A stretch of 64,000 bases of DNA from Emcibacter sp. SYSU 3D8 (GTDB lineage Bacteria; Pseudomonadota; Alphaproteobacteria; SMXS01), in assembly GCF_039655875.1 (NCBI RefSeq), contig NZ_JBBYXK010000001.1:806001-870000 (forward strand), written 5' to 3'. The notes beneath the pieces are model-generated. The model worked only from the letters and a program-made list of their open reading frames with translations. It had not been told where the DNA came from and did not search any database. Numbering within the stretch: position 1 is the first letter of the stretch; every line of letters begins with the position of its first letter. A program made the translations under genes and the position numbers. This document shows positions 9,078-18,952 of this stretch, piece after piece.

Positions 9078-10492
9078 CAGGGCGTTCCGGCGCCTCCGCC
9101 TGGCTGAACCGGGATACCGCCGGGCAGTGGATCAGACGGTTTCATTCCCCCTGAAGCGGTACCGGGAATCCCCGTGCCCCTGAGCGATTGCCCCGCTGTC
9201 TCGACGACAAACAGCAAGGCGACGCCACCGATGGCGCAGGCGGCCATCATCATATAGGCGGGAACCAGCACGTCGCCCGTGAGCGTAATCAGCCAGGCAT
9301 TCACCGCCGGGGCCGTACCGCCGAACACCGACGTCGAGATATTATACGCGATGGCGAAGCCTGCGAACCGCACATGGGTAGGGAACATGGCCGGAAACGT
9401 CGCCGATATGGTCGCAAGCTGCGGCACATAAAGCAGGCCGAGCAGCGCGAAGCCGGCCACAGCGCCGACAAGCCCAAGCGTCATCAGGTGGTAAAGCGGA
9501 ATGGCAAGGATGAACAGTCCGGCCAGGGACCCCCACCACATCGGCTTGCGCCCGATCCTGTCCGACAGACGCCCCGCCACGGGCAGGAACATCATCATGA
9601 ACAGCATGCCGACAATGGGGACGACCAGCGCCGCCTCGGCCGAGAGACCGAGCCGTCTGGCCAGGTAGGTGGGCATATAACTCAGCAGCGTATAATTGAC
9701 GACATTGAGGGCGATGACGAGGCCGCCCAGCGCCAGCAGCGGCTTGCGATAGGTCGAGATCAGATGCCACAGTTCGGTGGTCATCCGCTTTTCCTGCACC
9801 CCCGCGCTGACAACCTCGTTGAAGATCGGCGTGTCATCCATTTTCGAGCGCAGATATAGCCCGACGAGCCCCATGGGCGCCGCCACCAGGAACGGCAGAC
9901 GCCACCCCCAGTCATGCATCGCCGCGTCGCCCAGCAGAAGCGAGAATCCCAGCATCAGGAGCGCACCCAGCGAAAACCCGCCCAGCGTGCCGACTTCCAG
10001 AAAGCTGCCGCAAAAGCCGCGCTGGTTGTCTGGCGCGTACTCGGCCATGAAGGTCGCCGCGCCGCCGTACTCGCCACCCGTGGAAAACCCCTGGATCAGC
10101 CGCAGGGTTACCAGCAGGACCGGGGCCCACATGCCGATGGTCGCATAGGACGGAATCAGCGCGATGCAGAAGGTGGCCGCTGACATGAGCAATATGGTCG
10201 CCGCCAGGATCGTCTTCCGGCCGAAACGGTCACCGAGCGGCCCCCAGAACAATCCGCCGAATGGACGGGCCAGAAACGAGATGGCAAAGGTCGCGAGCGC
10301 GAACAGGGTCGCCTCGCCCGCGCTGCCCGGAAACAGGGCTGCGGAAATGTAGGACACCCCATAGGCATAGATGCCGTAGTCGAACCACTCGGTCGCGTTG
10401 CCAATTGACGAGGCCGCGATGGCCCGCCTGAGAATCCAGGGCGGGGTCGCGGCGCCGGCATTCTGCCCCGATGTGGGCGCGGTCTGACTCAT
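9077..10492 (-). CDS. MHS-family (ProP-like) osmolyte/metabolite-proton symporter
   Basis: 471 residues, 12 membrane segments. The N-terminal GNATEWFDYGIYAYG and the loop GDRFGRKTIL are hallmarks of the metabolite:H+ symporter family that includes ProP, the proline/betaine/ectoine carrier. A Pro/Gly-rich tail of about 35 residues follows helix 12; it lacks the coiled coil of E. coli ProP. The ATG overlaps the ectD stop (ATGA). In this operon uptake of ectoine, hydroxyectoine or betaine is the likely role, but the substrate is inferred from context. Confidence 0.88.
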   Translation of the reverse strand: MSQTAPTSGQNAGAATPPWILRRAIAASSIGNATEWFDYGIYAYGVSYISAALFPGSAGEATLFALATFAISFLARPFGGLFWGPLGDRFGRKTILAATILLMSAATFCIALIPSYATIGMWAPVLLVTLRLIQGFSTGGEYGGAATFMAEYAPDNQRGFCGSFLEVGTLGGFSLGALLMLGFSLLLGDAAMHDWGWRLPFLVAAPMGLVGLYLRSKMDDTPIFNEVVSAGVQEKRMTTELWHLISTYRKPLLALGGLVIALNVVNYTLLSYMPTYLARRLGLSAEAALVVPIVGMLFMMMFLPVAGRLSDRIGRKPMWWGSLAGLFILAIPLYHLMTLGLVGAVAGFALLGLLYVPQLATISATFPAMFPTHVRFAGFAIAYNISTSVFGGTAPAVNAWLITLTGDVLVPAYMMMAACAIGGVALLFVVETAGQSLRGTGIPGTASGGMKPSDPLPGGIPVQPGGGAGTP

Positions 10493-11403
10493 GAGCGGCT
10501 TTTCTTCAGTGGACCATTTTCGACACGGATCGGGTTTACCTTGCGGGCGGCAAGAAAGTCCGGCCGGGGTGCGGGCGCACCGAACGGCTCGACCAGACGG
10601 TTGGAAACCGCGTTATAGACGATGAACGCATTTGCCCGCGGCCAGGGTGTGATGTTGCTGTTCGAGCCGTGCATGGTGTTGCAGTCGAACATGATGACTG
10701 TCCCTGGCGCGCCGATGGGGGCGGCAATACCGTGGGTATGGGCCAACTCGGCCAGGCTGTCGTCGTCCGGCACGCCATATTCCTGCCGCCTGAGCGAAGA
10801 CAGGTAGTGGTCGGGCGGGGTTTCGCCGACACAGGTCAGGAAGTGACGGTGCGACCCAGGTATGAGCATCAGCGGTCCATTGTTGGGCGTATTCTCGGCC
10901 AGCAGCACCGACATGGACAATGCCCGCATCCTGGGCATGCCGTCCTCGACATGCCAGGTTTCGAAATCCGAATGCCAGTAGAATTCCTTGCCCTGAAAGC
11001 CGGGCTTGTAATTCAACCTGGACTGATGGACGTAGACGTCGTCATCAAGCAGAAAGCGCGCCACGCCAGCGAGGCGTTCGTCGGCGGCAAGCCTGGAGAT
11101 CAGCGCACTCTGCTCGTGGATCCGGAACACCGAGCGAATCTCGTCGGCATCGGGCTCACGGATCACGGTCGCCGGGTCAAGATCGCCCGGATCGCCGAGA
11201 ATGCGCGCCGTTTCGGCTTGCAATGCCGTCACTTCGTCGGCGGTGAACAGGTTCTCGAGCACAAGATAACCGTCGGCATCGAACCGTTTGACATCTGCCT
11301 GGCTCAACGGCGCGCCGGCCTCCCAATCGCTGTGCACAACGGGGTCGAGGCGAGGCATCAATTCGGGGCGTGCCGATCGGCGGGAAGGATAGTCGTCACG
11401 CAT
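10489..11403 (-). CDS. ectD: Ectoine 5-hydroxylase
   Basis: 304 residues, the usual EctD length. This non-haem iron, 2-oxoglutarate-dependent dioxygenase converts ectoine to 5-hydroxyectoine in the cytoplasm. The diagnostic EctD block FYWHSDFETWHVEDGMP supplies the His-x-Asp iron ligands, and MFDCNTMHGSNSN gives the distal His; the Arg that binds 2-oxoglutarate is expected in PWPRANAF. It starts eight bases after ectC. The terminal bases overlap the start of the MHS transporter. Confidence 0.97.
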   Translation of the reverse strand: MRDDYPSRRSARPELMPRLDPVVHSDWEAGAPLSQADVKRFDADGYLVLENLFTADEVTALQAETARILGDPGDLDPATVIREPDADEIRSVFRIHEQSALISRLAADERLAGVARFLLDDDVYVHQSRLNYKPGFQGKEFYWHSDFETWHVEDGMPRMRALSMSVLLAENTPNNGPLMLIPGSHRHFLTCVGETPPDHYLSSLRRQEYGVPDDDSLAELAHTHGIAAPIGAPGTVIMFDCNTMHGSNSNITPWPRANAFIVYNAVSNRLVEPFGAPAPRPDFLAARKVNPIRVENGPLKKSRS

Positions 11404-11411
11404 TTGGGATA

Positions 11412-11816
11412 TTACTGGCTCTCCGCCAGCTCCTTTTCAGGAAGTGGATAGGCGCCGGTTTCGTCGTGAACTTCTCGTCCGGTGACCGGCGGATTGAATA
11501 CGCATGCCGTGATGATGTCGGTCTTTGGTCGAACGACATGGCGGTCATGCTCATTCAGCGCGTAGAGCATGCCGGGACGAAGGTCGTGAATCTCGCCGGT
11601 CGCGAGATCCTCGATGGTGCCTTCGCCCTGCAACACGTAAACGGACTCCAGGTGGTTCTTGTAATGCATGCGCAGCTCCTTGCCGGCATACAGGGTCGTG
11701 ATGTGAAAGGAAAAGCCCATGCCCTCGTCCTTGAGGAGCATGCGGGCGCTTTCCCAATCATCGGTGACCACGTTCCGGTTTGAGTCGCGGATCACGTCGA
11801 GATGGCGAACGATCAT
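11412..11816 (-). CDS. ectC: Ectoine synthase
   Basis: 134 residues, cupin fold. It cyclises N-gamma-acetyl-2,4-diaminobutyrate to ectoine, the last step of the core pathway. The start [10 protein letters not shown] and blocks [24 protein letters not shown] and [15 protein letters not shown] are classical for EctC; they carry the metal-binding Glu/Tyr/His set. AAGGAA precedes the ATG and the spacing to the ectB stop is ten bases, so it lies within the ectABCD operon. Confidence 0.97.
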   Translation of the reverse strand: MIVRHLDVIRDSNRNVVTDDWESARMLLKDEGMGFSFHITTLYAGKELRMHYKNHLESVYVLQGEGTIEDLATGEIHDLRPGMLYALNEHDRHVVRPKTDIITACVFNPPVTGREVHDETGAYPLPEKELAESQ

Positions 11817-11826
11817 ATTTTTTTCC

Positions 11827-13131
11827 TTACTGGGCGGCCGCGACCAGGGTCGGCGACAGCGCCTCACGGACACTCGTCTCCAGGATATCAAGGCCGGAAT
11901 CGAGGAGTTCTTCGGTGATGACGAGCGGCGCCAGCACCTTGATCACTTCGTCATTGGGTCCGCTGGTCTCGATGATCAGGCCCTTCTTGAAAGCGGCCTG
12001 AGTGATCTGGGCCGCAACTTCGCCCGAGCCGACGTCGAGGCCGCGCATCATGCCGCGTCCCAGAACCGCGAGGTTGTGTTCCTCGGCCATGGTGGTGAGA
12101 CGCCTGGCCAGTTGCTCACCCCGGCGCGCGACGTCAAGGGCGAACAGATCTTCCGTCCAGAAGTGCCGCAACGCCGCCGTCGCCGTGACGAAGGCGTGAT
12201 TGTTGCCACGGAAGGTGCCGTTGTGCTCACCCGGCATCCACAGATCCAGTTCCGGCCTGAACAGCGTGAGCGCAAAAGGCAGCCCCATGCCCGACAGCGA
12301 CTTCGCCATCGTCACGATATCCGGCGTGAAGCCCATTCCCTCGAAACTGAAGAAGCCGCCGGTGCGGCCGCAACCGGCCTGGATGTCGTCGACGATCAGC
12401 AATGCGCCATGGCGCTTGGCGATCGCGGCAATGCTGCGCAGCCATTCCGGGGACGCGGCGTTGAGGCCGCCCTCGCCCTGAACCGTCTCGACCAGGATGG
12501 CCGCCGGCGCATCCAGACCGCTGGACGGATCGGCAAGCCGGCGATCGAGCATCTTGGCGGTATCGATGCCATCGCCGAAATATCCGTCGAAGGGTTCATG
12601 GCTCACATGGGTGAGAGGAACACCCGCCCCGCCCCGCTTGCCGGCATTGCCGGTGCACGCGAGCGCGCCGAGCGTCATGCCGTGAAAGCCGTTGGTGAAG
12701 GCGATCACCTGCTGGCGGCCGGTGACCTTCCGCGCCAGCTTGAGCGCGGCCTCGACGGCATTGGTGCCCGTGGGGCCCGTGAACATCATCCGGTAGTCCA
12801 GGCCGCGCGGCTTGAGAATCAGGTTCTCGAACGCTTCGAGTAGCTCGGCCTTCGCTTCGGTATGAAGATCGAGACTGTGGGTGATCCCGTCACCGGAAAT
12901 ATAGTCGATAAGCGCCTGCTTGAGGACCGGGTGGTTGTGGCCATAGTTCAGGGTCGAGCAGCCCGACAGAAAATCGAGGTATCGTCCGCCCGCATCATCG
13001 TACATCCATACGCCCTCGGCGCGGCCGAACTGGCGCGGCATGGAACGGGAATAGCTGCGCACCTCGGATTCCATCCGCTCGTAGATGGCCAAATTGGGTG
13101 CATTCCTGGTCGGCCTTGGCTGACTGGTCAT
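11827..13131 (-). CDS. ectB: Diaminobutyrate-2-oxoglutarate transaminase
   Basis: 434 residues, class III PLP aminotransferase. It makes L-2,4-diaminobutyrate from aspartate semialdehyde for ectoine synthesis. Visible signatures are [19 protein letters not shown] (cofactor phosphate site), [15 protein letters not shown] (Asp over the PLP ring) and [10 protein letters not shown] with the Schiff-base Lys. The chosen ATG ([10 protein letters not shown]) has AAAGGAG upstream and overlaps the ectA stop by four bases. A longer frame into ectA has no family similarity. Confidence 0.97.
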   Translation of the reverse strand: MTSQPRPTRNAPNLAIYERMESEVRSYSRSMPRQFGRAEGVWMYDDAGGRYLDFLSGCSTLNYGHNHPVLKQALIDYISGDGITHSLDLHTEAKAELLEAFENLILKPRGLDYRMMFTGPTGTNAVEAALKLARKVTGRQQVIAFTNGFHGMTLGALACTGNAGKRGGAGVPLTHVSHEPFDGYFGDGIDTAKMLDRRLADPSSGLDAPAAILVETVQGEGGLNAASPEWLRSIAAIAKRHGALLIVDDIQAGCGRTGGFFSFEGMGFTPDIVTMAKSLSGMGLPFALTLFRPELDLWMPGEHNGTFRGNNHAFVTATAALRHFWTEDLFALDVARRGEQLARRLTTMAEEHNLAVLGRGMMRGLDVGSGEVAAQITQAAFKKGLIIETSGPNDEVIKVLAPLVITEELLDSGLDILETSVREALSPTLVAAAQ

Positions 13132-13712
13132 GATAACTCCTTTGCGGCTGTTGCCGGCGGCTCGAACGGCCCGATGGACACAAGGAACTCCGTGTCGTGC
13201 AAACCGGCGAAATGGGTGTCCTTCTCGAACAGCGGACACTTGTTGACAGGGGCACCAATTCGGCTCGCGAAAGCGCCAAACAGGGCCCAGGAGGCGTCAT
13301 TGGCCTCGGTGATTGTTGTCGTCAGCATGGTCGCGTTACGAACGGCTGGCCGCTTTATCAGTTCCGACAACATGCGGCTGGCAAGTCCGATTCCCCGTGC
13401 CCGGGCGTCGACAGCTACCTGCCAAACAAAGATCTGCTCCGGCGCGGATGGTGGACGGTAGGCGGAAATCCAGCCAACGATCTCACCGTCGGCTTGCGCG
13501 AGCACACAGGTATCGGCGAAGTGCGTGCACTGCAGCAGATTGCAGTAGGTCGAATTGGTATCCAGAGGCGGGCAGCGCTCGATCAGCGCAGAAACCGCCG
13601 GACCGTCCGCGGACTGCGGACTGCGAAACAGGATCGGCGTGGTGATCCGATCCTCTTCCGACGTGACGTTACGCCGGAATGTAGTATTCCGTTCGTCGTC
13701 TTCAGTTAAAAT
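13128..13712 (-). CDS. ectA: Diaminobutyrate acetyltransferase with an apparent ATT start
   Basis: GNAT-fold acetyltransferase that forms N-gamma-acetyl-diaminobutyrate. The conserved N-terminal block ILFRSPQSADGPAVSALIE, CPPLDTNSTYCNLL and HF-ADTC is all in frame, then QVAVDARARGIGLASRM (acetyl-CoA loop) and TTTITEANDASWALF. No in-frame ATG, GTG or TTG occurs between the stop at 13737-13739 and this block. The first canonical candidate (GTG at 13505) would delete about 69 conserved residues. An ATT at 13710-13712, eight bases after GGGAG, gives a normal 194-residue protein. Function is clear; the start codon is inferred. A sequencing error is the alternative. Confidence 0.9.
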   Translation of the reverse strand: MLTEDDERNTTFRRNVTSEEDRITTPILFRSPQSADGPAVSALIERCPPLDTNSTYCNLLQCTHFADTCVLAQADGEIVGWISAYRPPSAPEQIFVWQVAVDARARGIGLASRMLSELIKRPAVRNATMLTTTITEANDASWALFGAFASRIGAPVNKCPLFEKDTHFAGLHDTEFLVSIGPFEPPATAAKELS

Positions 13713-13898
13713 TGCTTCAACTCCCGAAGTTTTTCTTCAGTCGCGGCGAGGCGTCTGCCGCTTGGGAGGTGCATATCTAGGGGGAAAGCCATGACTTTTC
13801 AACCCCTAGCAGGCTCAAAGTTCATTTCGATAACGATATAATGCTAAAAAATACTTCTATTCCCGAACTGTTTTTGCCGCTTCACAGCAGGCCGTGAA
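13713..13898. promoter_or_regulatory. ectA-ectR divergent control region
   Basis: The 186 bases between the divergent ectA and MarR-type gene are AT-richer than their surroundings. TATAAT at 13837-13842 faces the regulator. A perfect 7-bp inverted repeat, CTAGGGG at 13777-13783 and CCCCTAG at 13803-13809, lies toward ectA; inside it GAAAG and CTTTTC are nearly complementary too. GGGAG for ectA is at 13721-13725. EctR proteins of methylotrophs bind ect promoters, so this repeat is a candidate operator. Binding is inferred. Confidence 0.5.
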
Positions 13899-14402
13899 AT
13901 GTCTAGTGCTTGGGTCATGACGGACCAGATCACCAATGGCGCGCTACGGGCGATTCGGCGCATCCTGCGTGCGGCGGAACAGGGCGGGCGCCGGCTTGCC
14001 GCAACCACCGGGCTGACGCCGTCACAGCTTCTGGTGCTGCAGCAGATCGAGAAGACCGGCGTGACGACTCCGAGCGTCATCGCCGCCACGCTCCATTTCG
14101 GCCAGGCGACGGTCACCAACATCGTCGACCGTCTCGAAGCCGCGGGTCTGGTGACCAGAAGCAGGGGCGAGCGGGACAAGCGCCAGATCCTGCTGCGCCC
14201 GACGGCAGCCGCGGGACAGTTGGTCAACCGGGCGCCCGATCTCCTGCAGGAGCGGTTCACGGACCGTTTCGAATCACTTCCCGCATGGGAGCAGGCGATG
14301 ATCCTCGCCGCGCTGGAAAAGCTGGCACTGCTGCTGGACGCGGGCGACATGGACGTCGCCCCGCTGCTGGACGCCGGCCCGATCGACCGGCCCGCCGACT
14401 AG
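13899..14402 (+). CDS. ectR: MarR-family regulator, EctR-like
   Basis: 167 residues with the MarR winged helix: LTPSQLLVLQQIEKTG, VIAATLHFGQATVTNIVDRLEAAGLV as recognition helix region, then the wing SRGERDKRQILLRPT. Known EctR proteins are MarR-family repressors encoded beside ectABC in halotolerant methylotrophs. The divergent position here supports the same job, so the symbol rests partly on context. An internal ATG at 13917 is an alternative start. The protein has a 30-residue tail rich in Asp and Ala after the dimerisation helix. Confidence 0.82.
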   Translation: MSSAWVMTDQITNGALRAIRRILRAAEQGGRRLAATTGLTPSQLLVLQQIEKTGVTTPSVIAATLHFGQATVTNIVDRLEAAGLVTRSRGERDKRQILLRPTAAAGQLVNRAPDLLQERFTDRFESLPAWEQAMILAALEKLALLLDAGDMDVAPLLDAGPIDRPAD

Positions 14403-14429
14403 CATGCCTGCACCGGCGCGAGTCCGACG

Positions 14430-17249
14430 CTATTCCTCCTGCGACGGCCGGCTGATTTCAAAGACAACCCGGAATCTGTGAGGCGCGCTGACCGGCGTGC
14501 CATTAAGCATGGCGGGCTGGAACCGCCAGTTTACAGCGGCTTCGGATACGGCCGCCTTGTCGAGAGACGGGTATCCGCTGCTCTGCTTGACCACAATGCT
14601 GTTCGGATCGACGAAGCCGTCCGCCTCGACGATGAACTGCAGGATCACCTCACCTTCCTGGCCCGCAATGAGCGCATCATTCGGGTAAGGTGGTTGGGTT
14701 ATCGGCCGTGCTGGATCCGCCGACGGACTGCCAGAGTCCTCATAGGTTTCGCTTAGAATACTTGGCGTCTCCGGGACCCCAAAGTCGATCTGCTGCAGCC
14801 GGCGCAATGCGAACACCACTTTGAACTGGTGCGGACTGGCTACCGGCTTGCCTTTTTTTCTCGCGGGTTTGAACCGCCATGTCGCCGCCTCTGATATGGC
14901 GGCGACGTCCAGCAGGGGATATCCGCTGCTTTCATCCACGCCGATGCTCTCCGGATCAACGGAACCATCCCTCCTGACCGTGAAATGCAGGATGACCGCA
15001 CCTTCCTGCGACTCCATCACCGCCTGTCGTGGATAATAAGGCTGTGTCACGGGATAGTCGGGATCTTGCTCCGGCGGTGTCGTGACGTCGTCATCACTCT
15101 TGGCCTGTGACGCAGGTACGGGCTCTGTCTCGGCTACCTCGGCTGCCTGCACAGCCGGTAGCGGGGCAGTATCGGACGCCATATCCCGCCCATCGGGCGC
15201 GGCGCATGGCGCCGCCGGACTTGTCCAGTCGATCGCAGCCTGTTCGCCGCCTGGGTTGATGCGGCCAATCGATACTGCGGTACTGGACTGCCGGCTTCCC
15301 CCGTCGACTTGGATCACGCGGGAGGCATATTTGTCGAACCTAGGCAGGCTATCGTTGAGCGCCTGCGCCTCGGTTGGCGATATTTCCGGAACGAGGGTGC
15401 GCTTGCTCATGACGGTACGCATGACGCCGTCTTGTAGGCTTGCCCTACGCCAATAGGCGATGCCGCCGAGACGTTGGTCGATGGGCGCGGCATCGTAGCT
15501 CCAGCGCCATCGTCCCGCTTCCGGCGGCAGCCTCATGGTCGTCACCCAGCATTTGTAGGCTGGAAAGTCCGTTACCCAGGGCGCCGTCTGGTCCTGGCTC
15601 TTCGGCCGGCGAAGCGGCGTCGGTGCTACGAAGCCGGCATCGAAAATCTCCAGTGTCCGTCCCTGCAGGGCATCTCCCTGCCAGAACAGCCTGCCCTCGC
15701 CGCTCATGCTAAGAACCACGATTCCCTGCCCCTCGTCATAGCGCCAGGCGGTGGTGACCGGCTCGGCCCATGCAATGGCCTGCCGCCAGAACGCATCCTG
15801 AGCTCGTTCGGCATCCTCGGGTGCCATGGCCGAGAGCCGGGTTTTCAGCCCCACCACGCCTTCACCCCGCAGGATATGTTCTGCGGCGACCTTGGCGGGC
15901 GCATCGAAGCCGGCCCGTGCGTCGACATCCAGCACCTGGATGACGTCAGGCAGCGCGGGTGCTTCCGGGGGCACTGCCTCAAGGCTCACATCGCCTGACC
16001 TTAGCGGTAACACCCAGCGGAATGTTGGCGGGGGCAAGGTCGCAAGGCGCTCGCCGATATGTGTCCCGTCGAGCCAGTAAGCGCGCCCAGCTATTGTTGC
16101 GCGGACCAGCACATGATCGAATACCACCTGCGTCGGCAGCCGCTCGTCAATACCGTCGCCGCCAATGGCAGGGATAAGGACGGCCTCTCCAGCGATGCCC
16201 AATTCCCCCAGCAGCGCCAGCAAAAGAGCTGTCTTCGCCTTGCAGTCACCAAAGCGCCGGACCCAGGTCTCGTCGGCACTGGCAGGCCGATAATTTCCGC
16301 CGTCCAGTCCCACATAAACATATCGAATGCGGTCCTGCACCAGCGCCAGCGCCGCCTCGGCGCGGGCAGCGGGATCGGCGGTCGTAGCAGCGATCCTGGC
16401 GGCCTCGGCGCGGACCGGCGAGTCCGAAGCGAGCGTGGCCGCCTTGTCGAAAAGCGGCCATAGCACGCTGGAAACACCGGACCAATCGGTGAAACTGGAA
16501 TATTCGATCAGGCGGCGCACGTTAAAGCGCCAGGGTGCGCCGTCGGTGGCATGGGCCAGTTTCGGATCGCGGATTTCGTAGGTCAGTTGGTTCCAGCCAT
16601 CGCGCTCGACCGGCGTCTCCTCTTTCATGTCCGGCGACACCTGCCAATGCAGGGTCCTTTCAGCCGGCCACGTGAAGCGGGCACGATATGCTCCTGGCAT
16701 CGTGACCACCGGCATCTGTGCAAAGCCGCTGGGCCGATCCCCGAAAAGTGGGTCGCGCCGCCTGATGGTCACCGCGAATTCGAATTCATCTCCAATCTGA
16801 AGTCCAGGAATCTGCATGGTGGCGGTGAGCTGCCCGTCCAGCATGGCATAATCGAGCCGGTCCTCTCGCTGGATGACCTGAAACTTCGTCGTCGTCAGAA
16901 CGTCGATCGTACGGTTCCCGCGCGAGACCTTTAGGCTATGTATCGTGATGTCTTCCGTGGACGGGTCCCAGGCTAGGGCAAGGTTGCCAAGTGCCAGGCC
17001 CTCCGGCGTCAAAATCTTCACCCGCTGCGCGGAATATGTTTGCTGTTCGTCGAAATCCAGCCGGATCTGCGTGTCCGAATATGACACCTGAACCGGAGCA
17101 CCTTCCGGCGGGGTGGTTACTGTCGGCGTGGGCGGGACAAATACCCATTCGGCCGCAGGACCGTATTGCACGTCCCGGGAAGCGGCGGCCGCACCGCCGC
17201 CAGACTGGAAAAACAGCACCGTCGCCATGGCGCAGACCAATATGCGCAT
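14430..17249 (-). CDS. Exported DUF3857-transglutaminase protein with two TonB C-terminal domains
   Basis: 939 residues. Signal peptide at 1-24; DUF3857 at about 60-230; transglutaminase-like core near 290-400 with Cys in RRFGDCKAKTALLLALL, His in VFDHVLVRA and Asp in YWLDGTH. A beta-rich region follows, then two successive TonB_C-like domains at about 735-820 and 850-935, each with a P-x-YP start and an SGYP-LD-AA-SEA-WRF core. TonB_C domains normally touch TonB boxes of receptors. The combination suggests a periplasmic enzyme or scaffold working at the cell envelope, but its substrate is unknown. No TM anchor besides the signal peptide is obvious. Confidence 0.85.
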   Translation of the reverse strand: MRILVCAMATVLFFQSGGGAAAASRDVQYGPAAEWVFVPPTPTVTTPPEGAPVQVSYSDTQIRLDFDEQQTYSAQRVKILTPEGLALGNLALAWDPSTEDITIHSLKVSRGNRTIDVLTTTKFQVIQREDRLDYAMLDGQLTATMQIPGLQIGDEFEFAVTIRRRDPLFGDRPSGFAQMPVVTMPGAYRARFTWPAERTLHWQVSPDMKEETPVERDGWNQLTYEIRDPKLAHATDGAPWRFNVRRLIEYSSFTDWSGVSSVLWPLFDKAATLASDSPVRAEAARIAATTADPAARAEAALALVQDRIRYVYVGLDGGNYRPASADETWVRRFGDCKAKTALLLALLGELGIAGEAVLIPAIGGDGIDERLPTQVVFDHVLVRATIAGRAYWLDGTHIGERLATLPPPTFRWVLPLRSGDVSLEAVPPEAPALPDVIQVLDVDARAGFDAPAKVAAEHILRGEGVVGLKTRLSAMAPEDAERAQDAFWRQAIAWAEPVTTAWRYDEGQGIVVLSMSGEGRLFWQGDALQGRTLEIFDAGFVAPTPLRRPKSQDQTAPWVTDFPAYKCWVTTMRLPPEAGRWRWSYDAAPIDQRLGGIAYWRRASLQDGVMRTVMSKRTLVPEISPTEAQALNDSLPRFDKYASRVIQVDGGSRQSSTAVSIGRINPGGEQAAIDWTSPAAPCAAPDGRDMASDTAPLPAVQAAEVAETEPVPASQAKSDDDVTTPPEQDPDYPVTQPYYPRQAVMESQEGAVILHFTVRRDGSVDPESIGVDESSGYPLLDVAAISEAATWRFKPARKKGKPVASPHQFKVVFALRRLQQIDFGVPETPSILSETYEDSGSPSADPARPITQPPYPNDALIAGQEGEVILQFIVEADGFVDPNSIVVKQSSGYPSLDKAAVSEAAVNWRFQPAMLNGTPVSAPHRFRVVFEISRPSQEE

Positions 17250-17323
17250 CGACTATCCCCCACGGGGACCTACCGAAAGGATCACCCCGGCTTTTGCAGG
17301 CAGGGGCCTCGCCTCCCGCCTCG

Positions 17324-18952
17324 TCAATATGTCGGCAGTTTGTAGCCCTTGAATTGCTCGCGCAACTTGATCTTCAGCAGCTTGCCGGTGGCGGTGTGAG
17401 GCAGTTCCTCAACGAACACCACATCGTCGGGCATCCACCACTTGGCGATCTTGCCGGCCATGAAATCCAGCATGTCCTGTTTGCCCACGCCCGAGTCTGC
17501 CGCCCGGACGCAGACCAGCAGCGGACGCTCGTCCCATTTCGGGTGATGGATTCCGATCACCGCTGCCTCAGCGATGCCCGGATGGCCGACGGCGGTGTTC
17601 TCGATGTCGATGGAACTGATCCACTCGCCGCCCGACTTGATCACGTCCTTGGCCCGGTCGGTCAGCTGGACATAGCCGTATCGGTCGATGTTGGCGATGT
17701 CGCCGGTGTCGAAGAAGCCTTCGTCGTCGAGAATCACGCCGCCCTCGCCCTTGTAATACTCGCTGACAACCCACGGCCCGCGCACCATCAGGTGGCCGGC
17801 GGCCTCGCCGTTCCAGGGCTGGCGGTTGCCCTCGTCGTCGGTGATCTTCAGGTCGACGCCCCACATGGCGCGGCCCTGCTTCATCTTCAGGTCGAGCTGA
17901 TCCTGATAGTCCATGCCGTCCATGGCCGCCTTGGGCGCGCCGACGGACCCGATGGGATTGATCTCGGTCATGCCCCAAAGATGGTTCACCGAGACGCCGT
18001 ACTTGGTCTCGAAGGTCTCGATCATGGACCGGGGCGCCGCCGAGCCGCCGATCACCACGCGGTCGAGATAGGGCAGGTCCAGATCGTGCTCCTGCAAATG
18101 GCGCAGCAGCATCAGCCAGACCGTTGGCACGGCGGCGGTGAGGCTCACCTTCTCGTCGTTCAGGAGCTGATAGATGCTGGCGCCGTCCATCTCCTTGCCG
18201 GGCATGACGATCTTGGCGCCCGTCATCGGCGCGAAATGGGCGATGCCCCAGCCATTGGCATGGAACAACGGCACCACAGGCATGATCGTCGTCCGCGAGC
18301 TGCACCCCATCACATCCGGCAGCGCCGCCGCCATGGCGTGCAGCACGCAGGAGCGGTTGGAATACACCACGCCCTTGGGATTGCCTGTCGTGCCCGAGGT
18401 GTAGCACATGGCCGCCGCCGCCCGCTCGTCGAGCTGTGGCCACTGGTAGCCGTCATCCTGGGCAGCCAGCAAATCCTCGTAGCAGATGACATTGGGCAGG
18501 CTGGTTTCCGGCATGTCCGCCCGGTCGGCAAGAATGATGAAACCTTCCACGGTCGGAATCTGGTCGAGGATGCCCTCGATCATGCCGGTGAAGGTCGGAT
18601 CGAGCACGATGAACCGGTTCTCGGCGTGGTGGATGATGTAGGAGAGCTGCTCGGCGAACAGGCGCGGATTGAGCGTGTGGGTTACCGCTCCCATGCCGGT
18701 GATGCCGTACCACGCTTCCAGGTGCCGGTAGGTATTCCAGGCCAGCGTCCCGATGCGGTCGCCCTCTTCCACGCCCAGCGCGACCAGCGCCTTGGCAAGC
18801 TGGCGCGACCGGCGCCCGGCATCGGCGTAGGTATAGCGGTGAATCGGCCCCTGCAGGGTGCGGGTGACGATTTCCTGCTCGGCGTGAAACTTTTCCGCAT
18901 ATTCGATCAAGGAAGAAACCAGCAGGGGAACATCCTGCATCTGTCCGAACAT
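17324..18952 (-). CDS. Fatty-acyl-CoA ligase, AlkK-like
   Basis: 542 residues of the ANL superfamily. Motifs: [20 protein letters not shown] (AMP/phosphate loop), [28 protein letters not shown] and [32 protein letters not shown], ending with [10 protein letters not shown] that carries the catalytic Lys. This spelling matches the AlkK / Thermus long-chain ligase group, which activates medium to long fatty acids to acyl-CoA with ATP. It is cytoplasmic and has no cofactor needs beyond Mg2+. It stands 74 bases upstream of the DUF3857 gene on the same strand; no beta-oxidation gene is adjacent. Confidence 0.93.
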   Translation of the reverse strand: MFGQMQDVPLLVSSLIEYAEKFHAEQEIVTRTLQGPIHRYTYADAGRRSRQLAKALVALGVEEGDRIGTLAWNTYRHLEAWYGITGMGAVTHTLNPRLFAEQLSYIIHHAENRFIVLDPTFTGMIEGILDQIPTVEGFIILADRADMPETSLPNVICYEDLLAAQDDGYQWPQLDERAAAAMCYTSGTTGNPKGVVYSNRSCVLHAMAAALPDVMGCSSRTTIMPVVPLFHANGWGIAHFAPMTGAKIVMPGKEMDGASIYQLLNDEKVSLTAAVPTVWLMLLRHLQEHDLDLPYLDRVVIGGSAAPRSMIETFETKYGVSVNHLWGMTEINPIGSVGAPKAAMDGMDYQDQLDLKMKQGRAMWGVDLKITDDEGNRQPWNGEAAGHLMVRGPWVVSEYYKGEGGVILDDEGFFDTGDIANIDRYGYVQLTDRAKDVIKSGGEWISSIDIENTAVGHPGIAEAAVIGIHHPKWDERPLLVCVRAADSGVGKQDMLDFMAGKIAKWWMPDDVVFVEELPHTATGKLLKIKLREQFKGYKLPTY

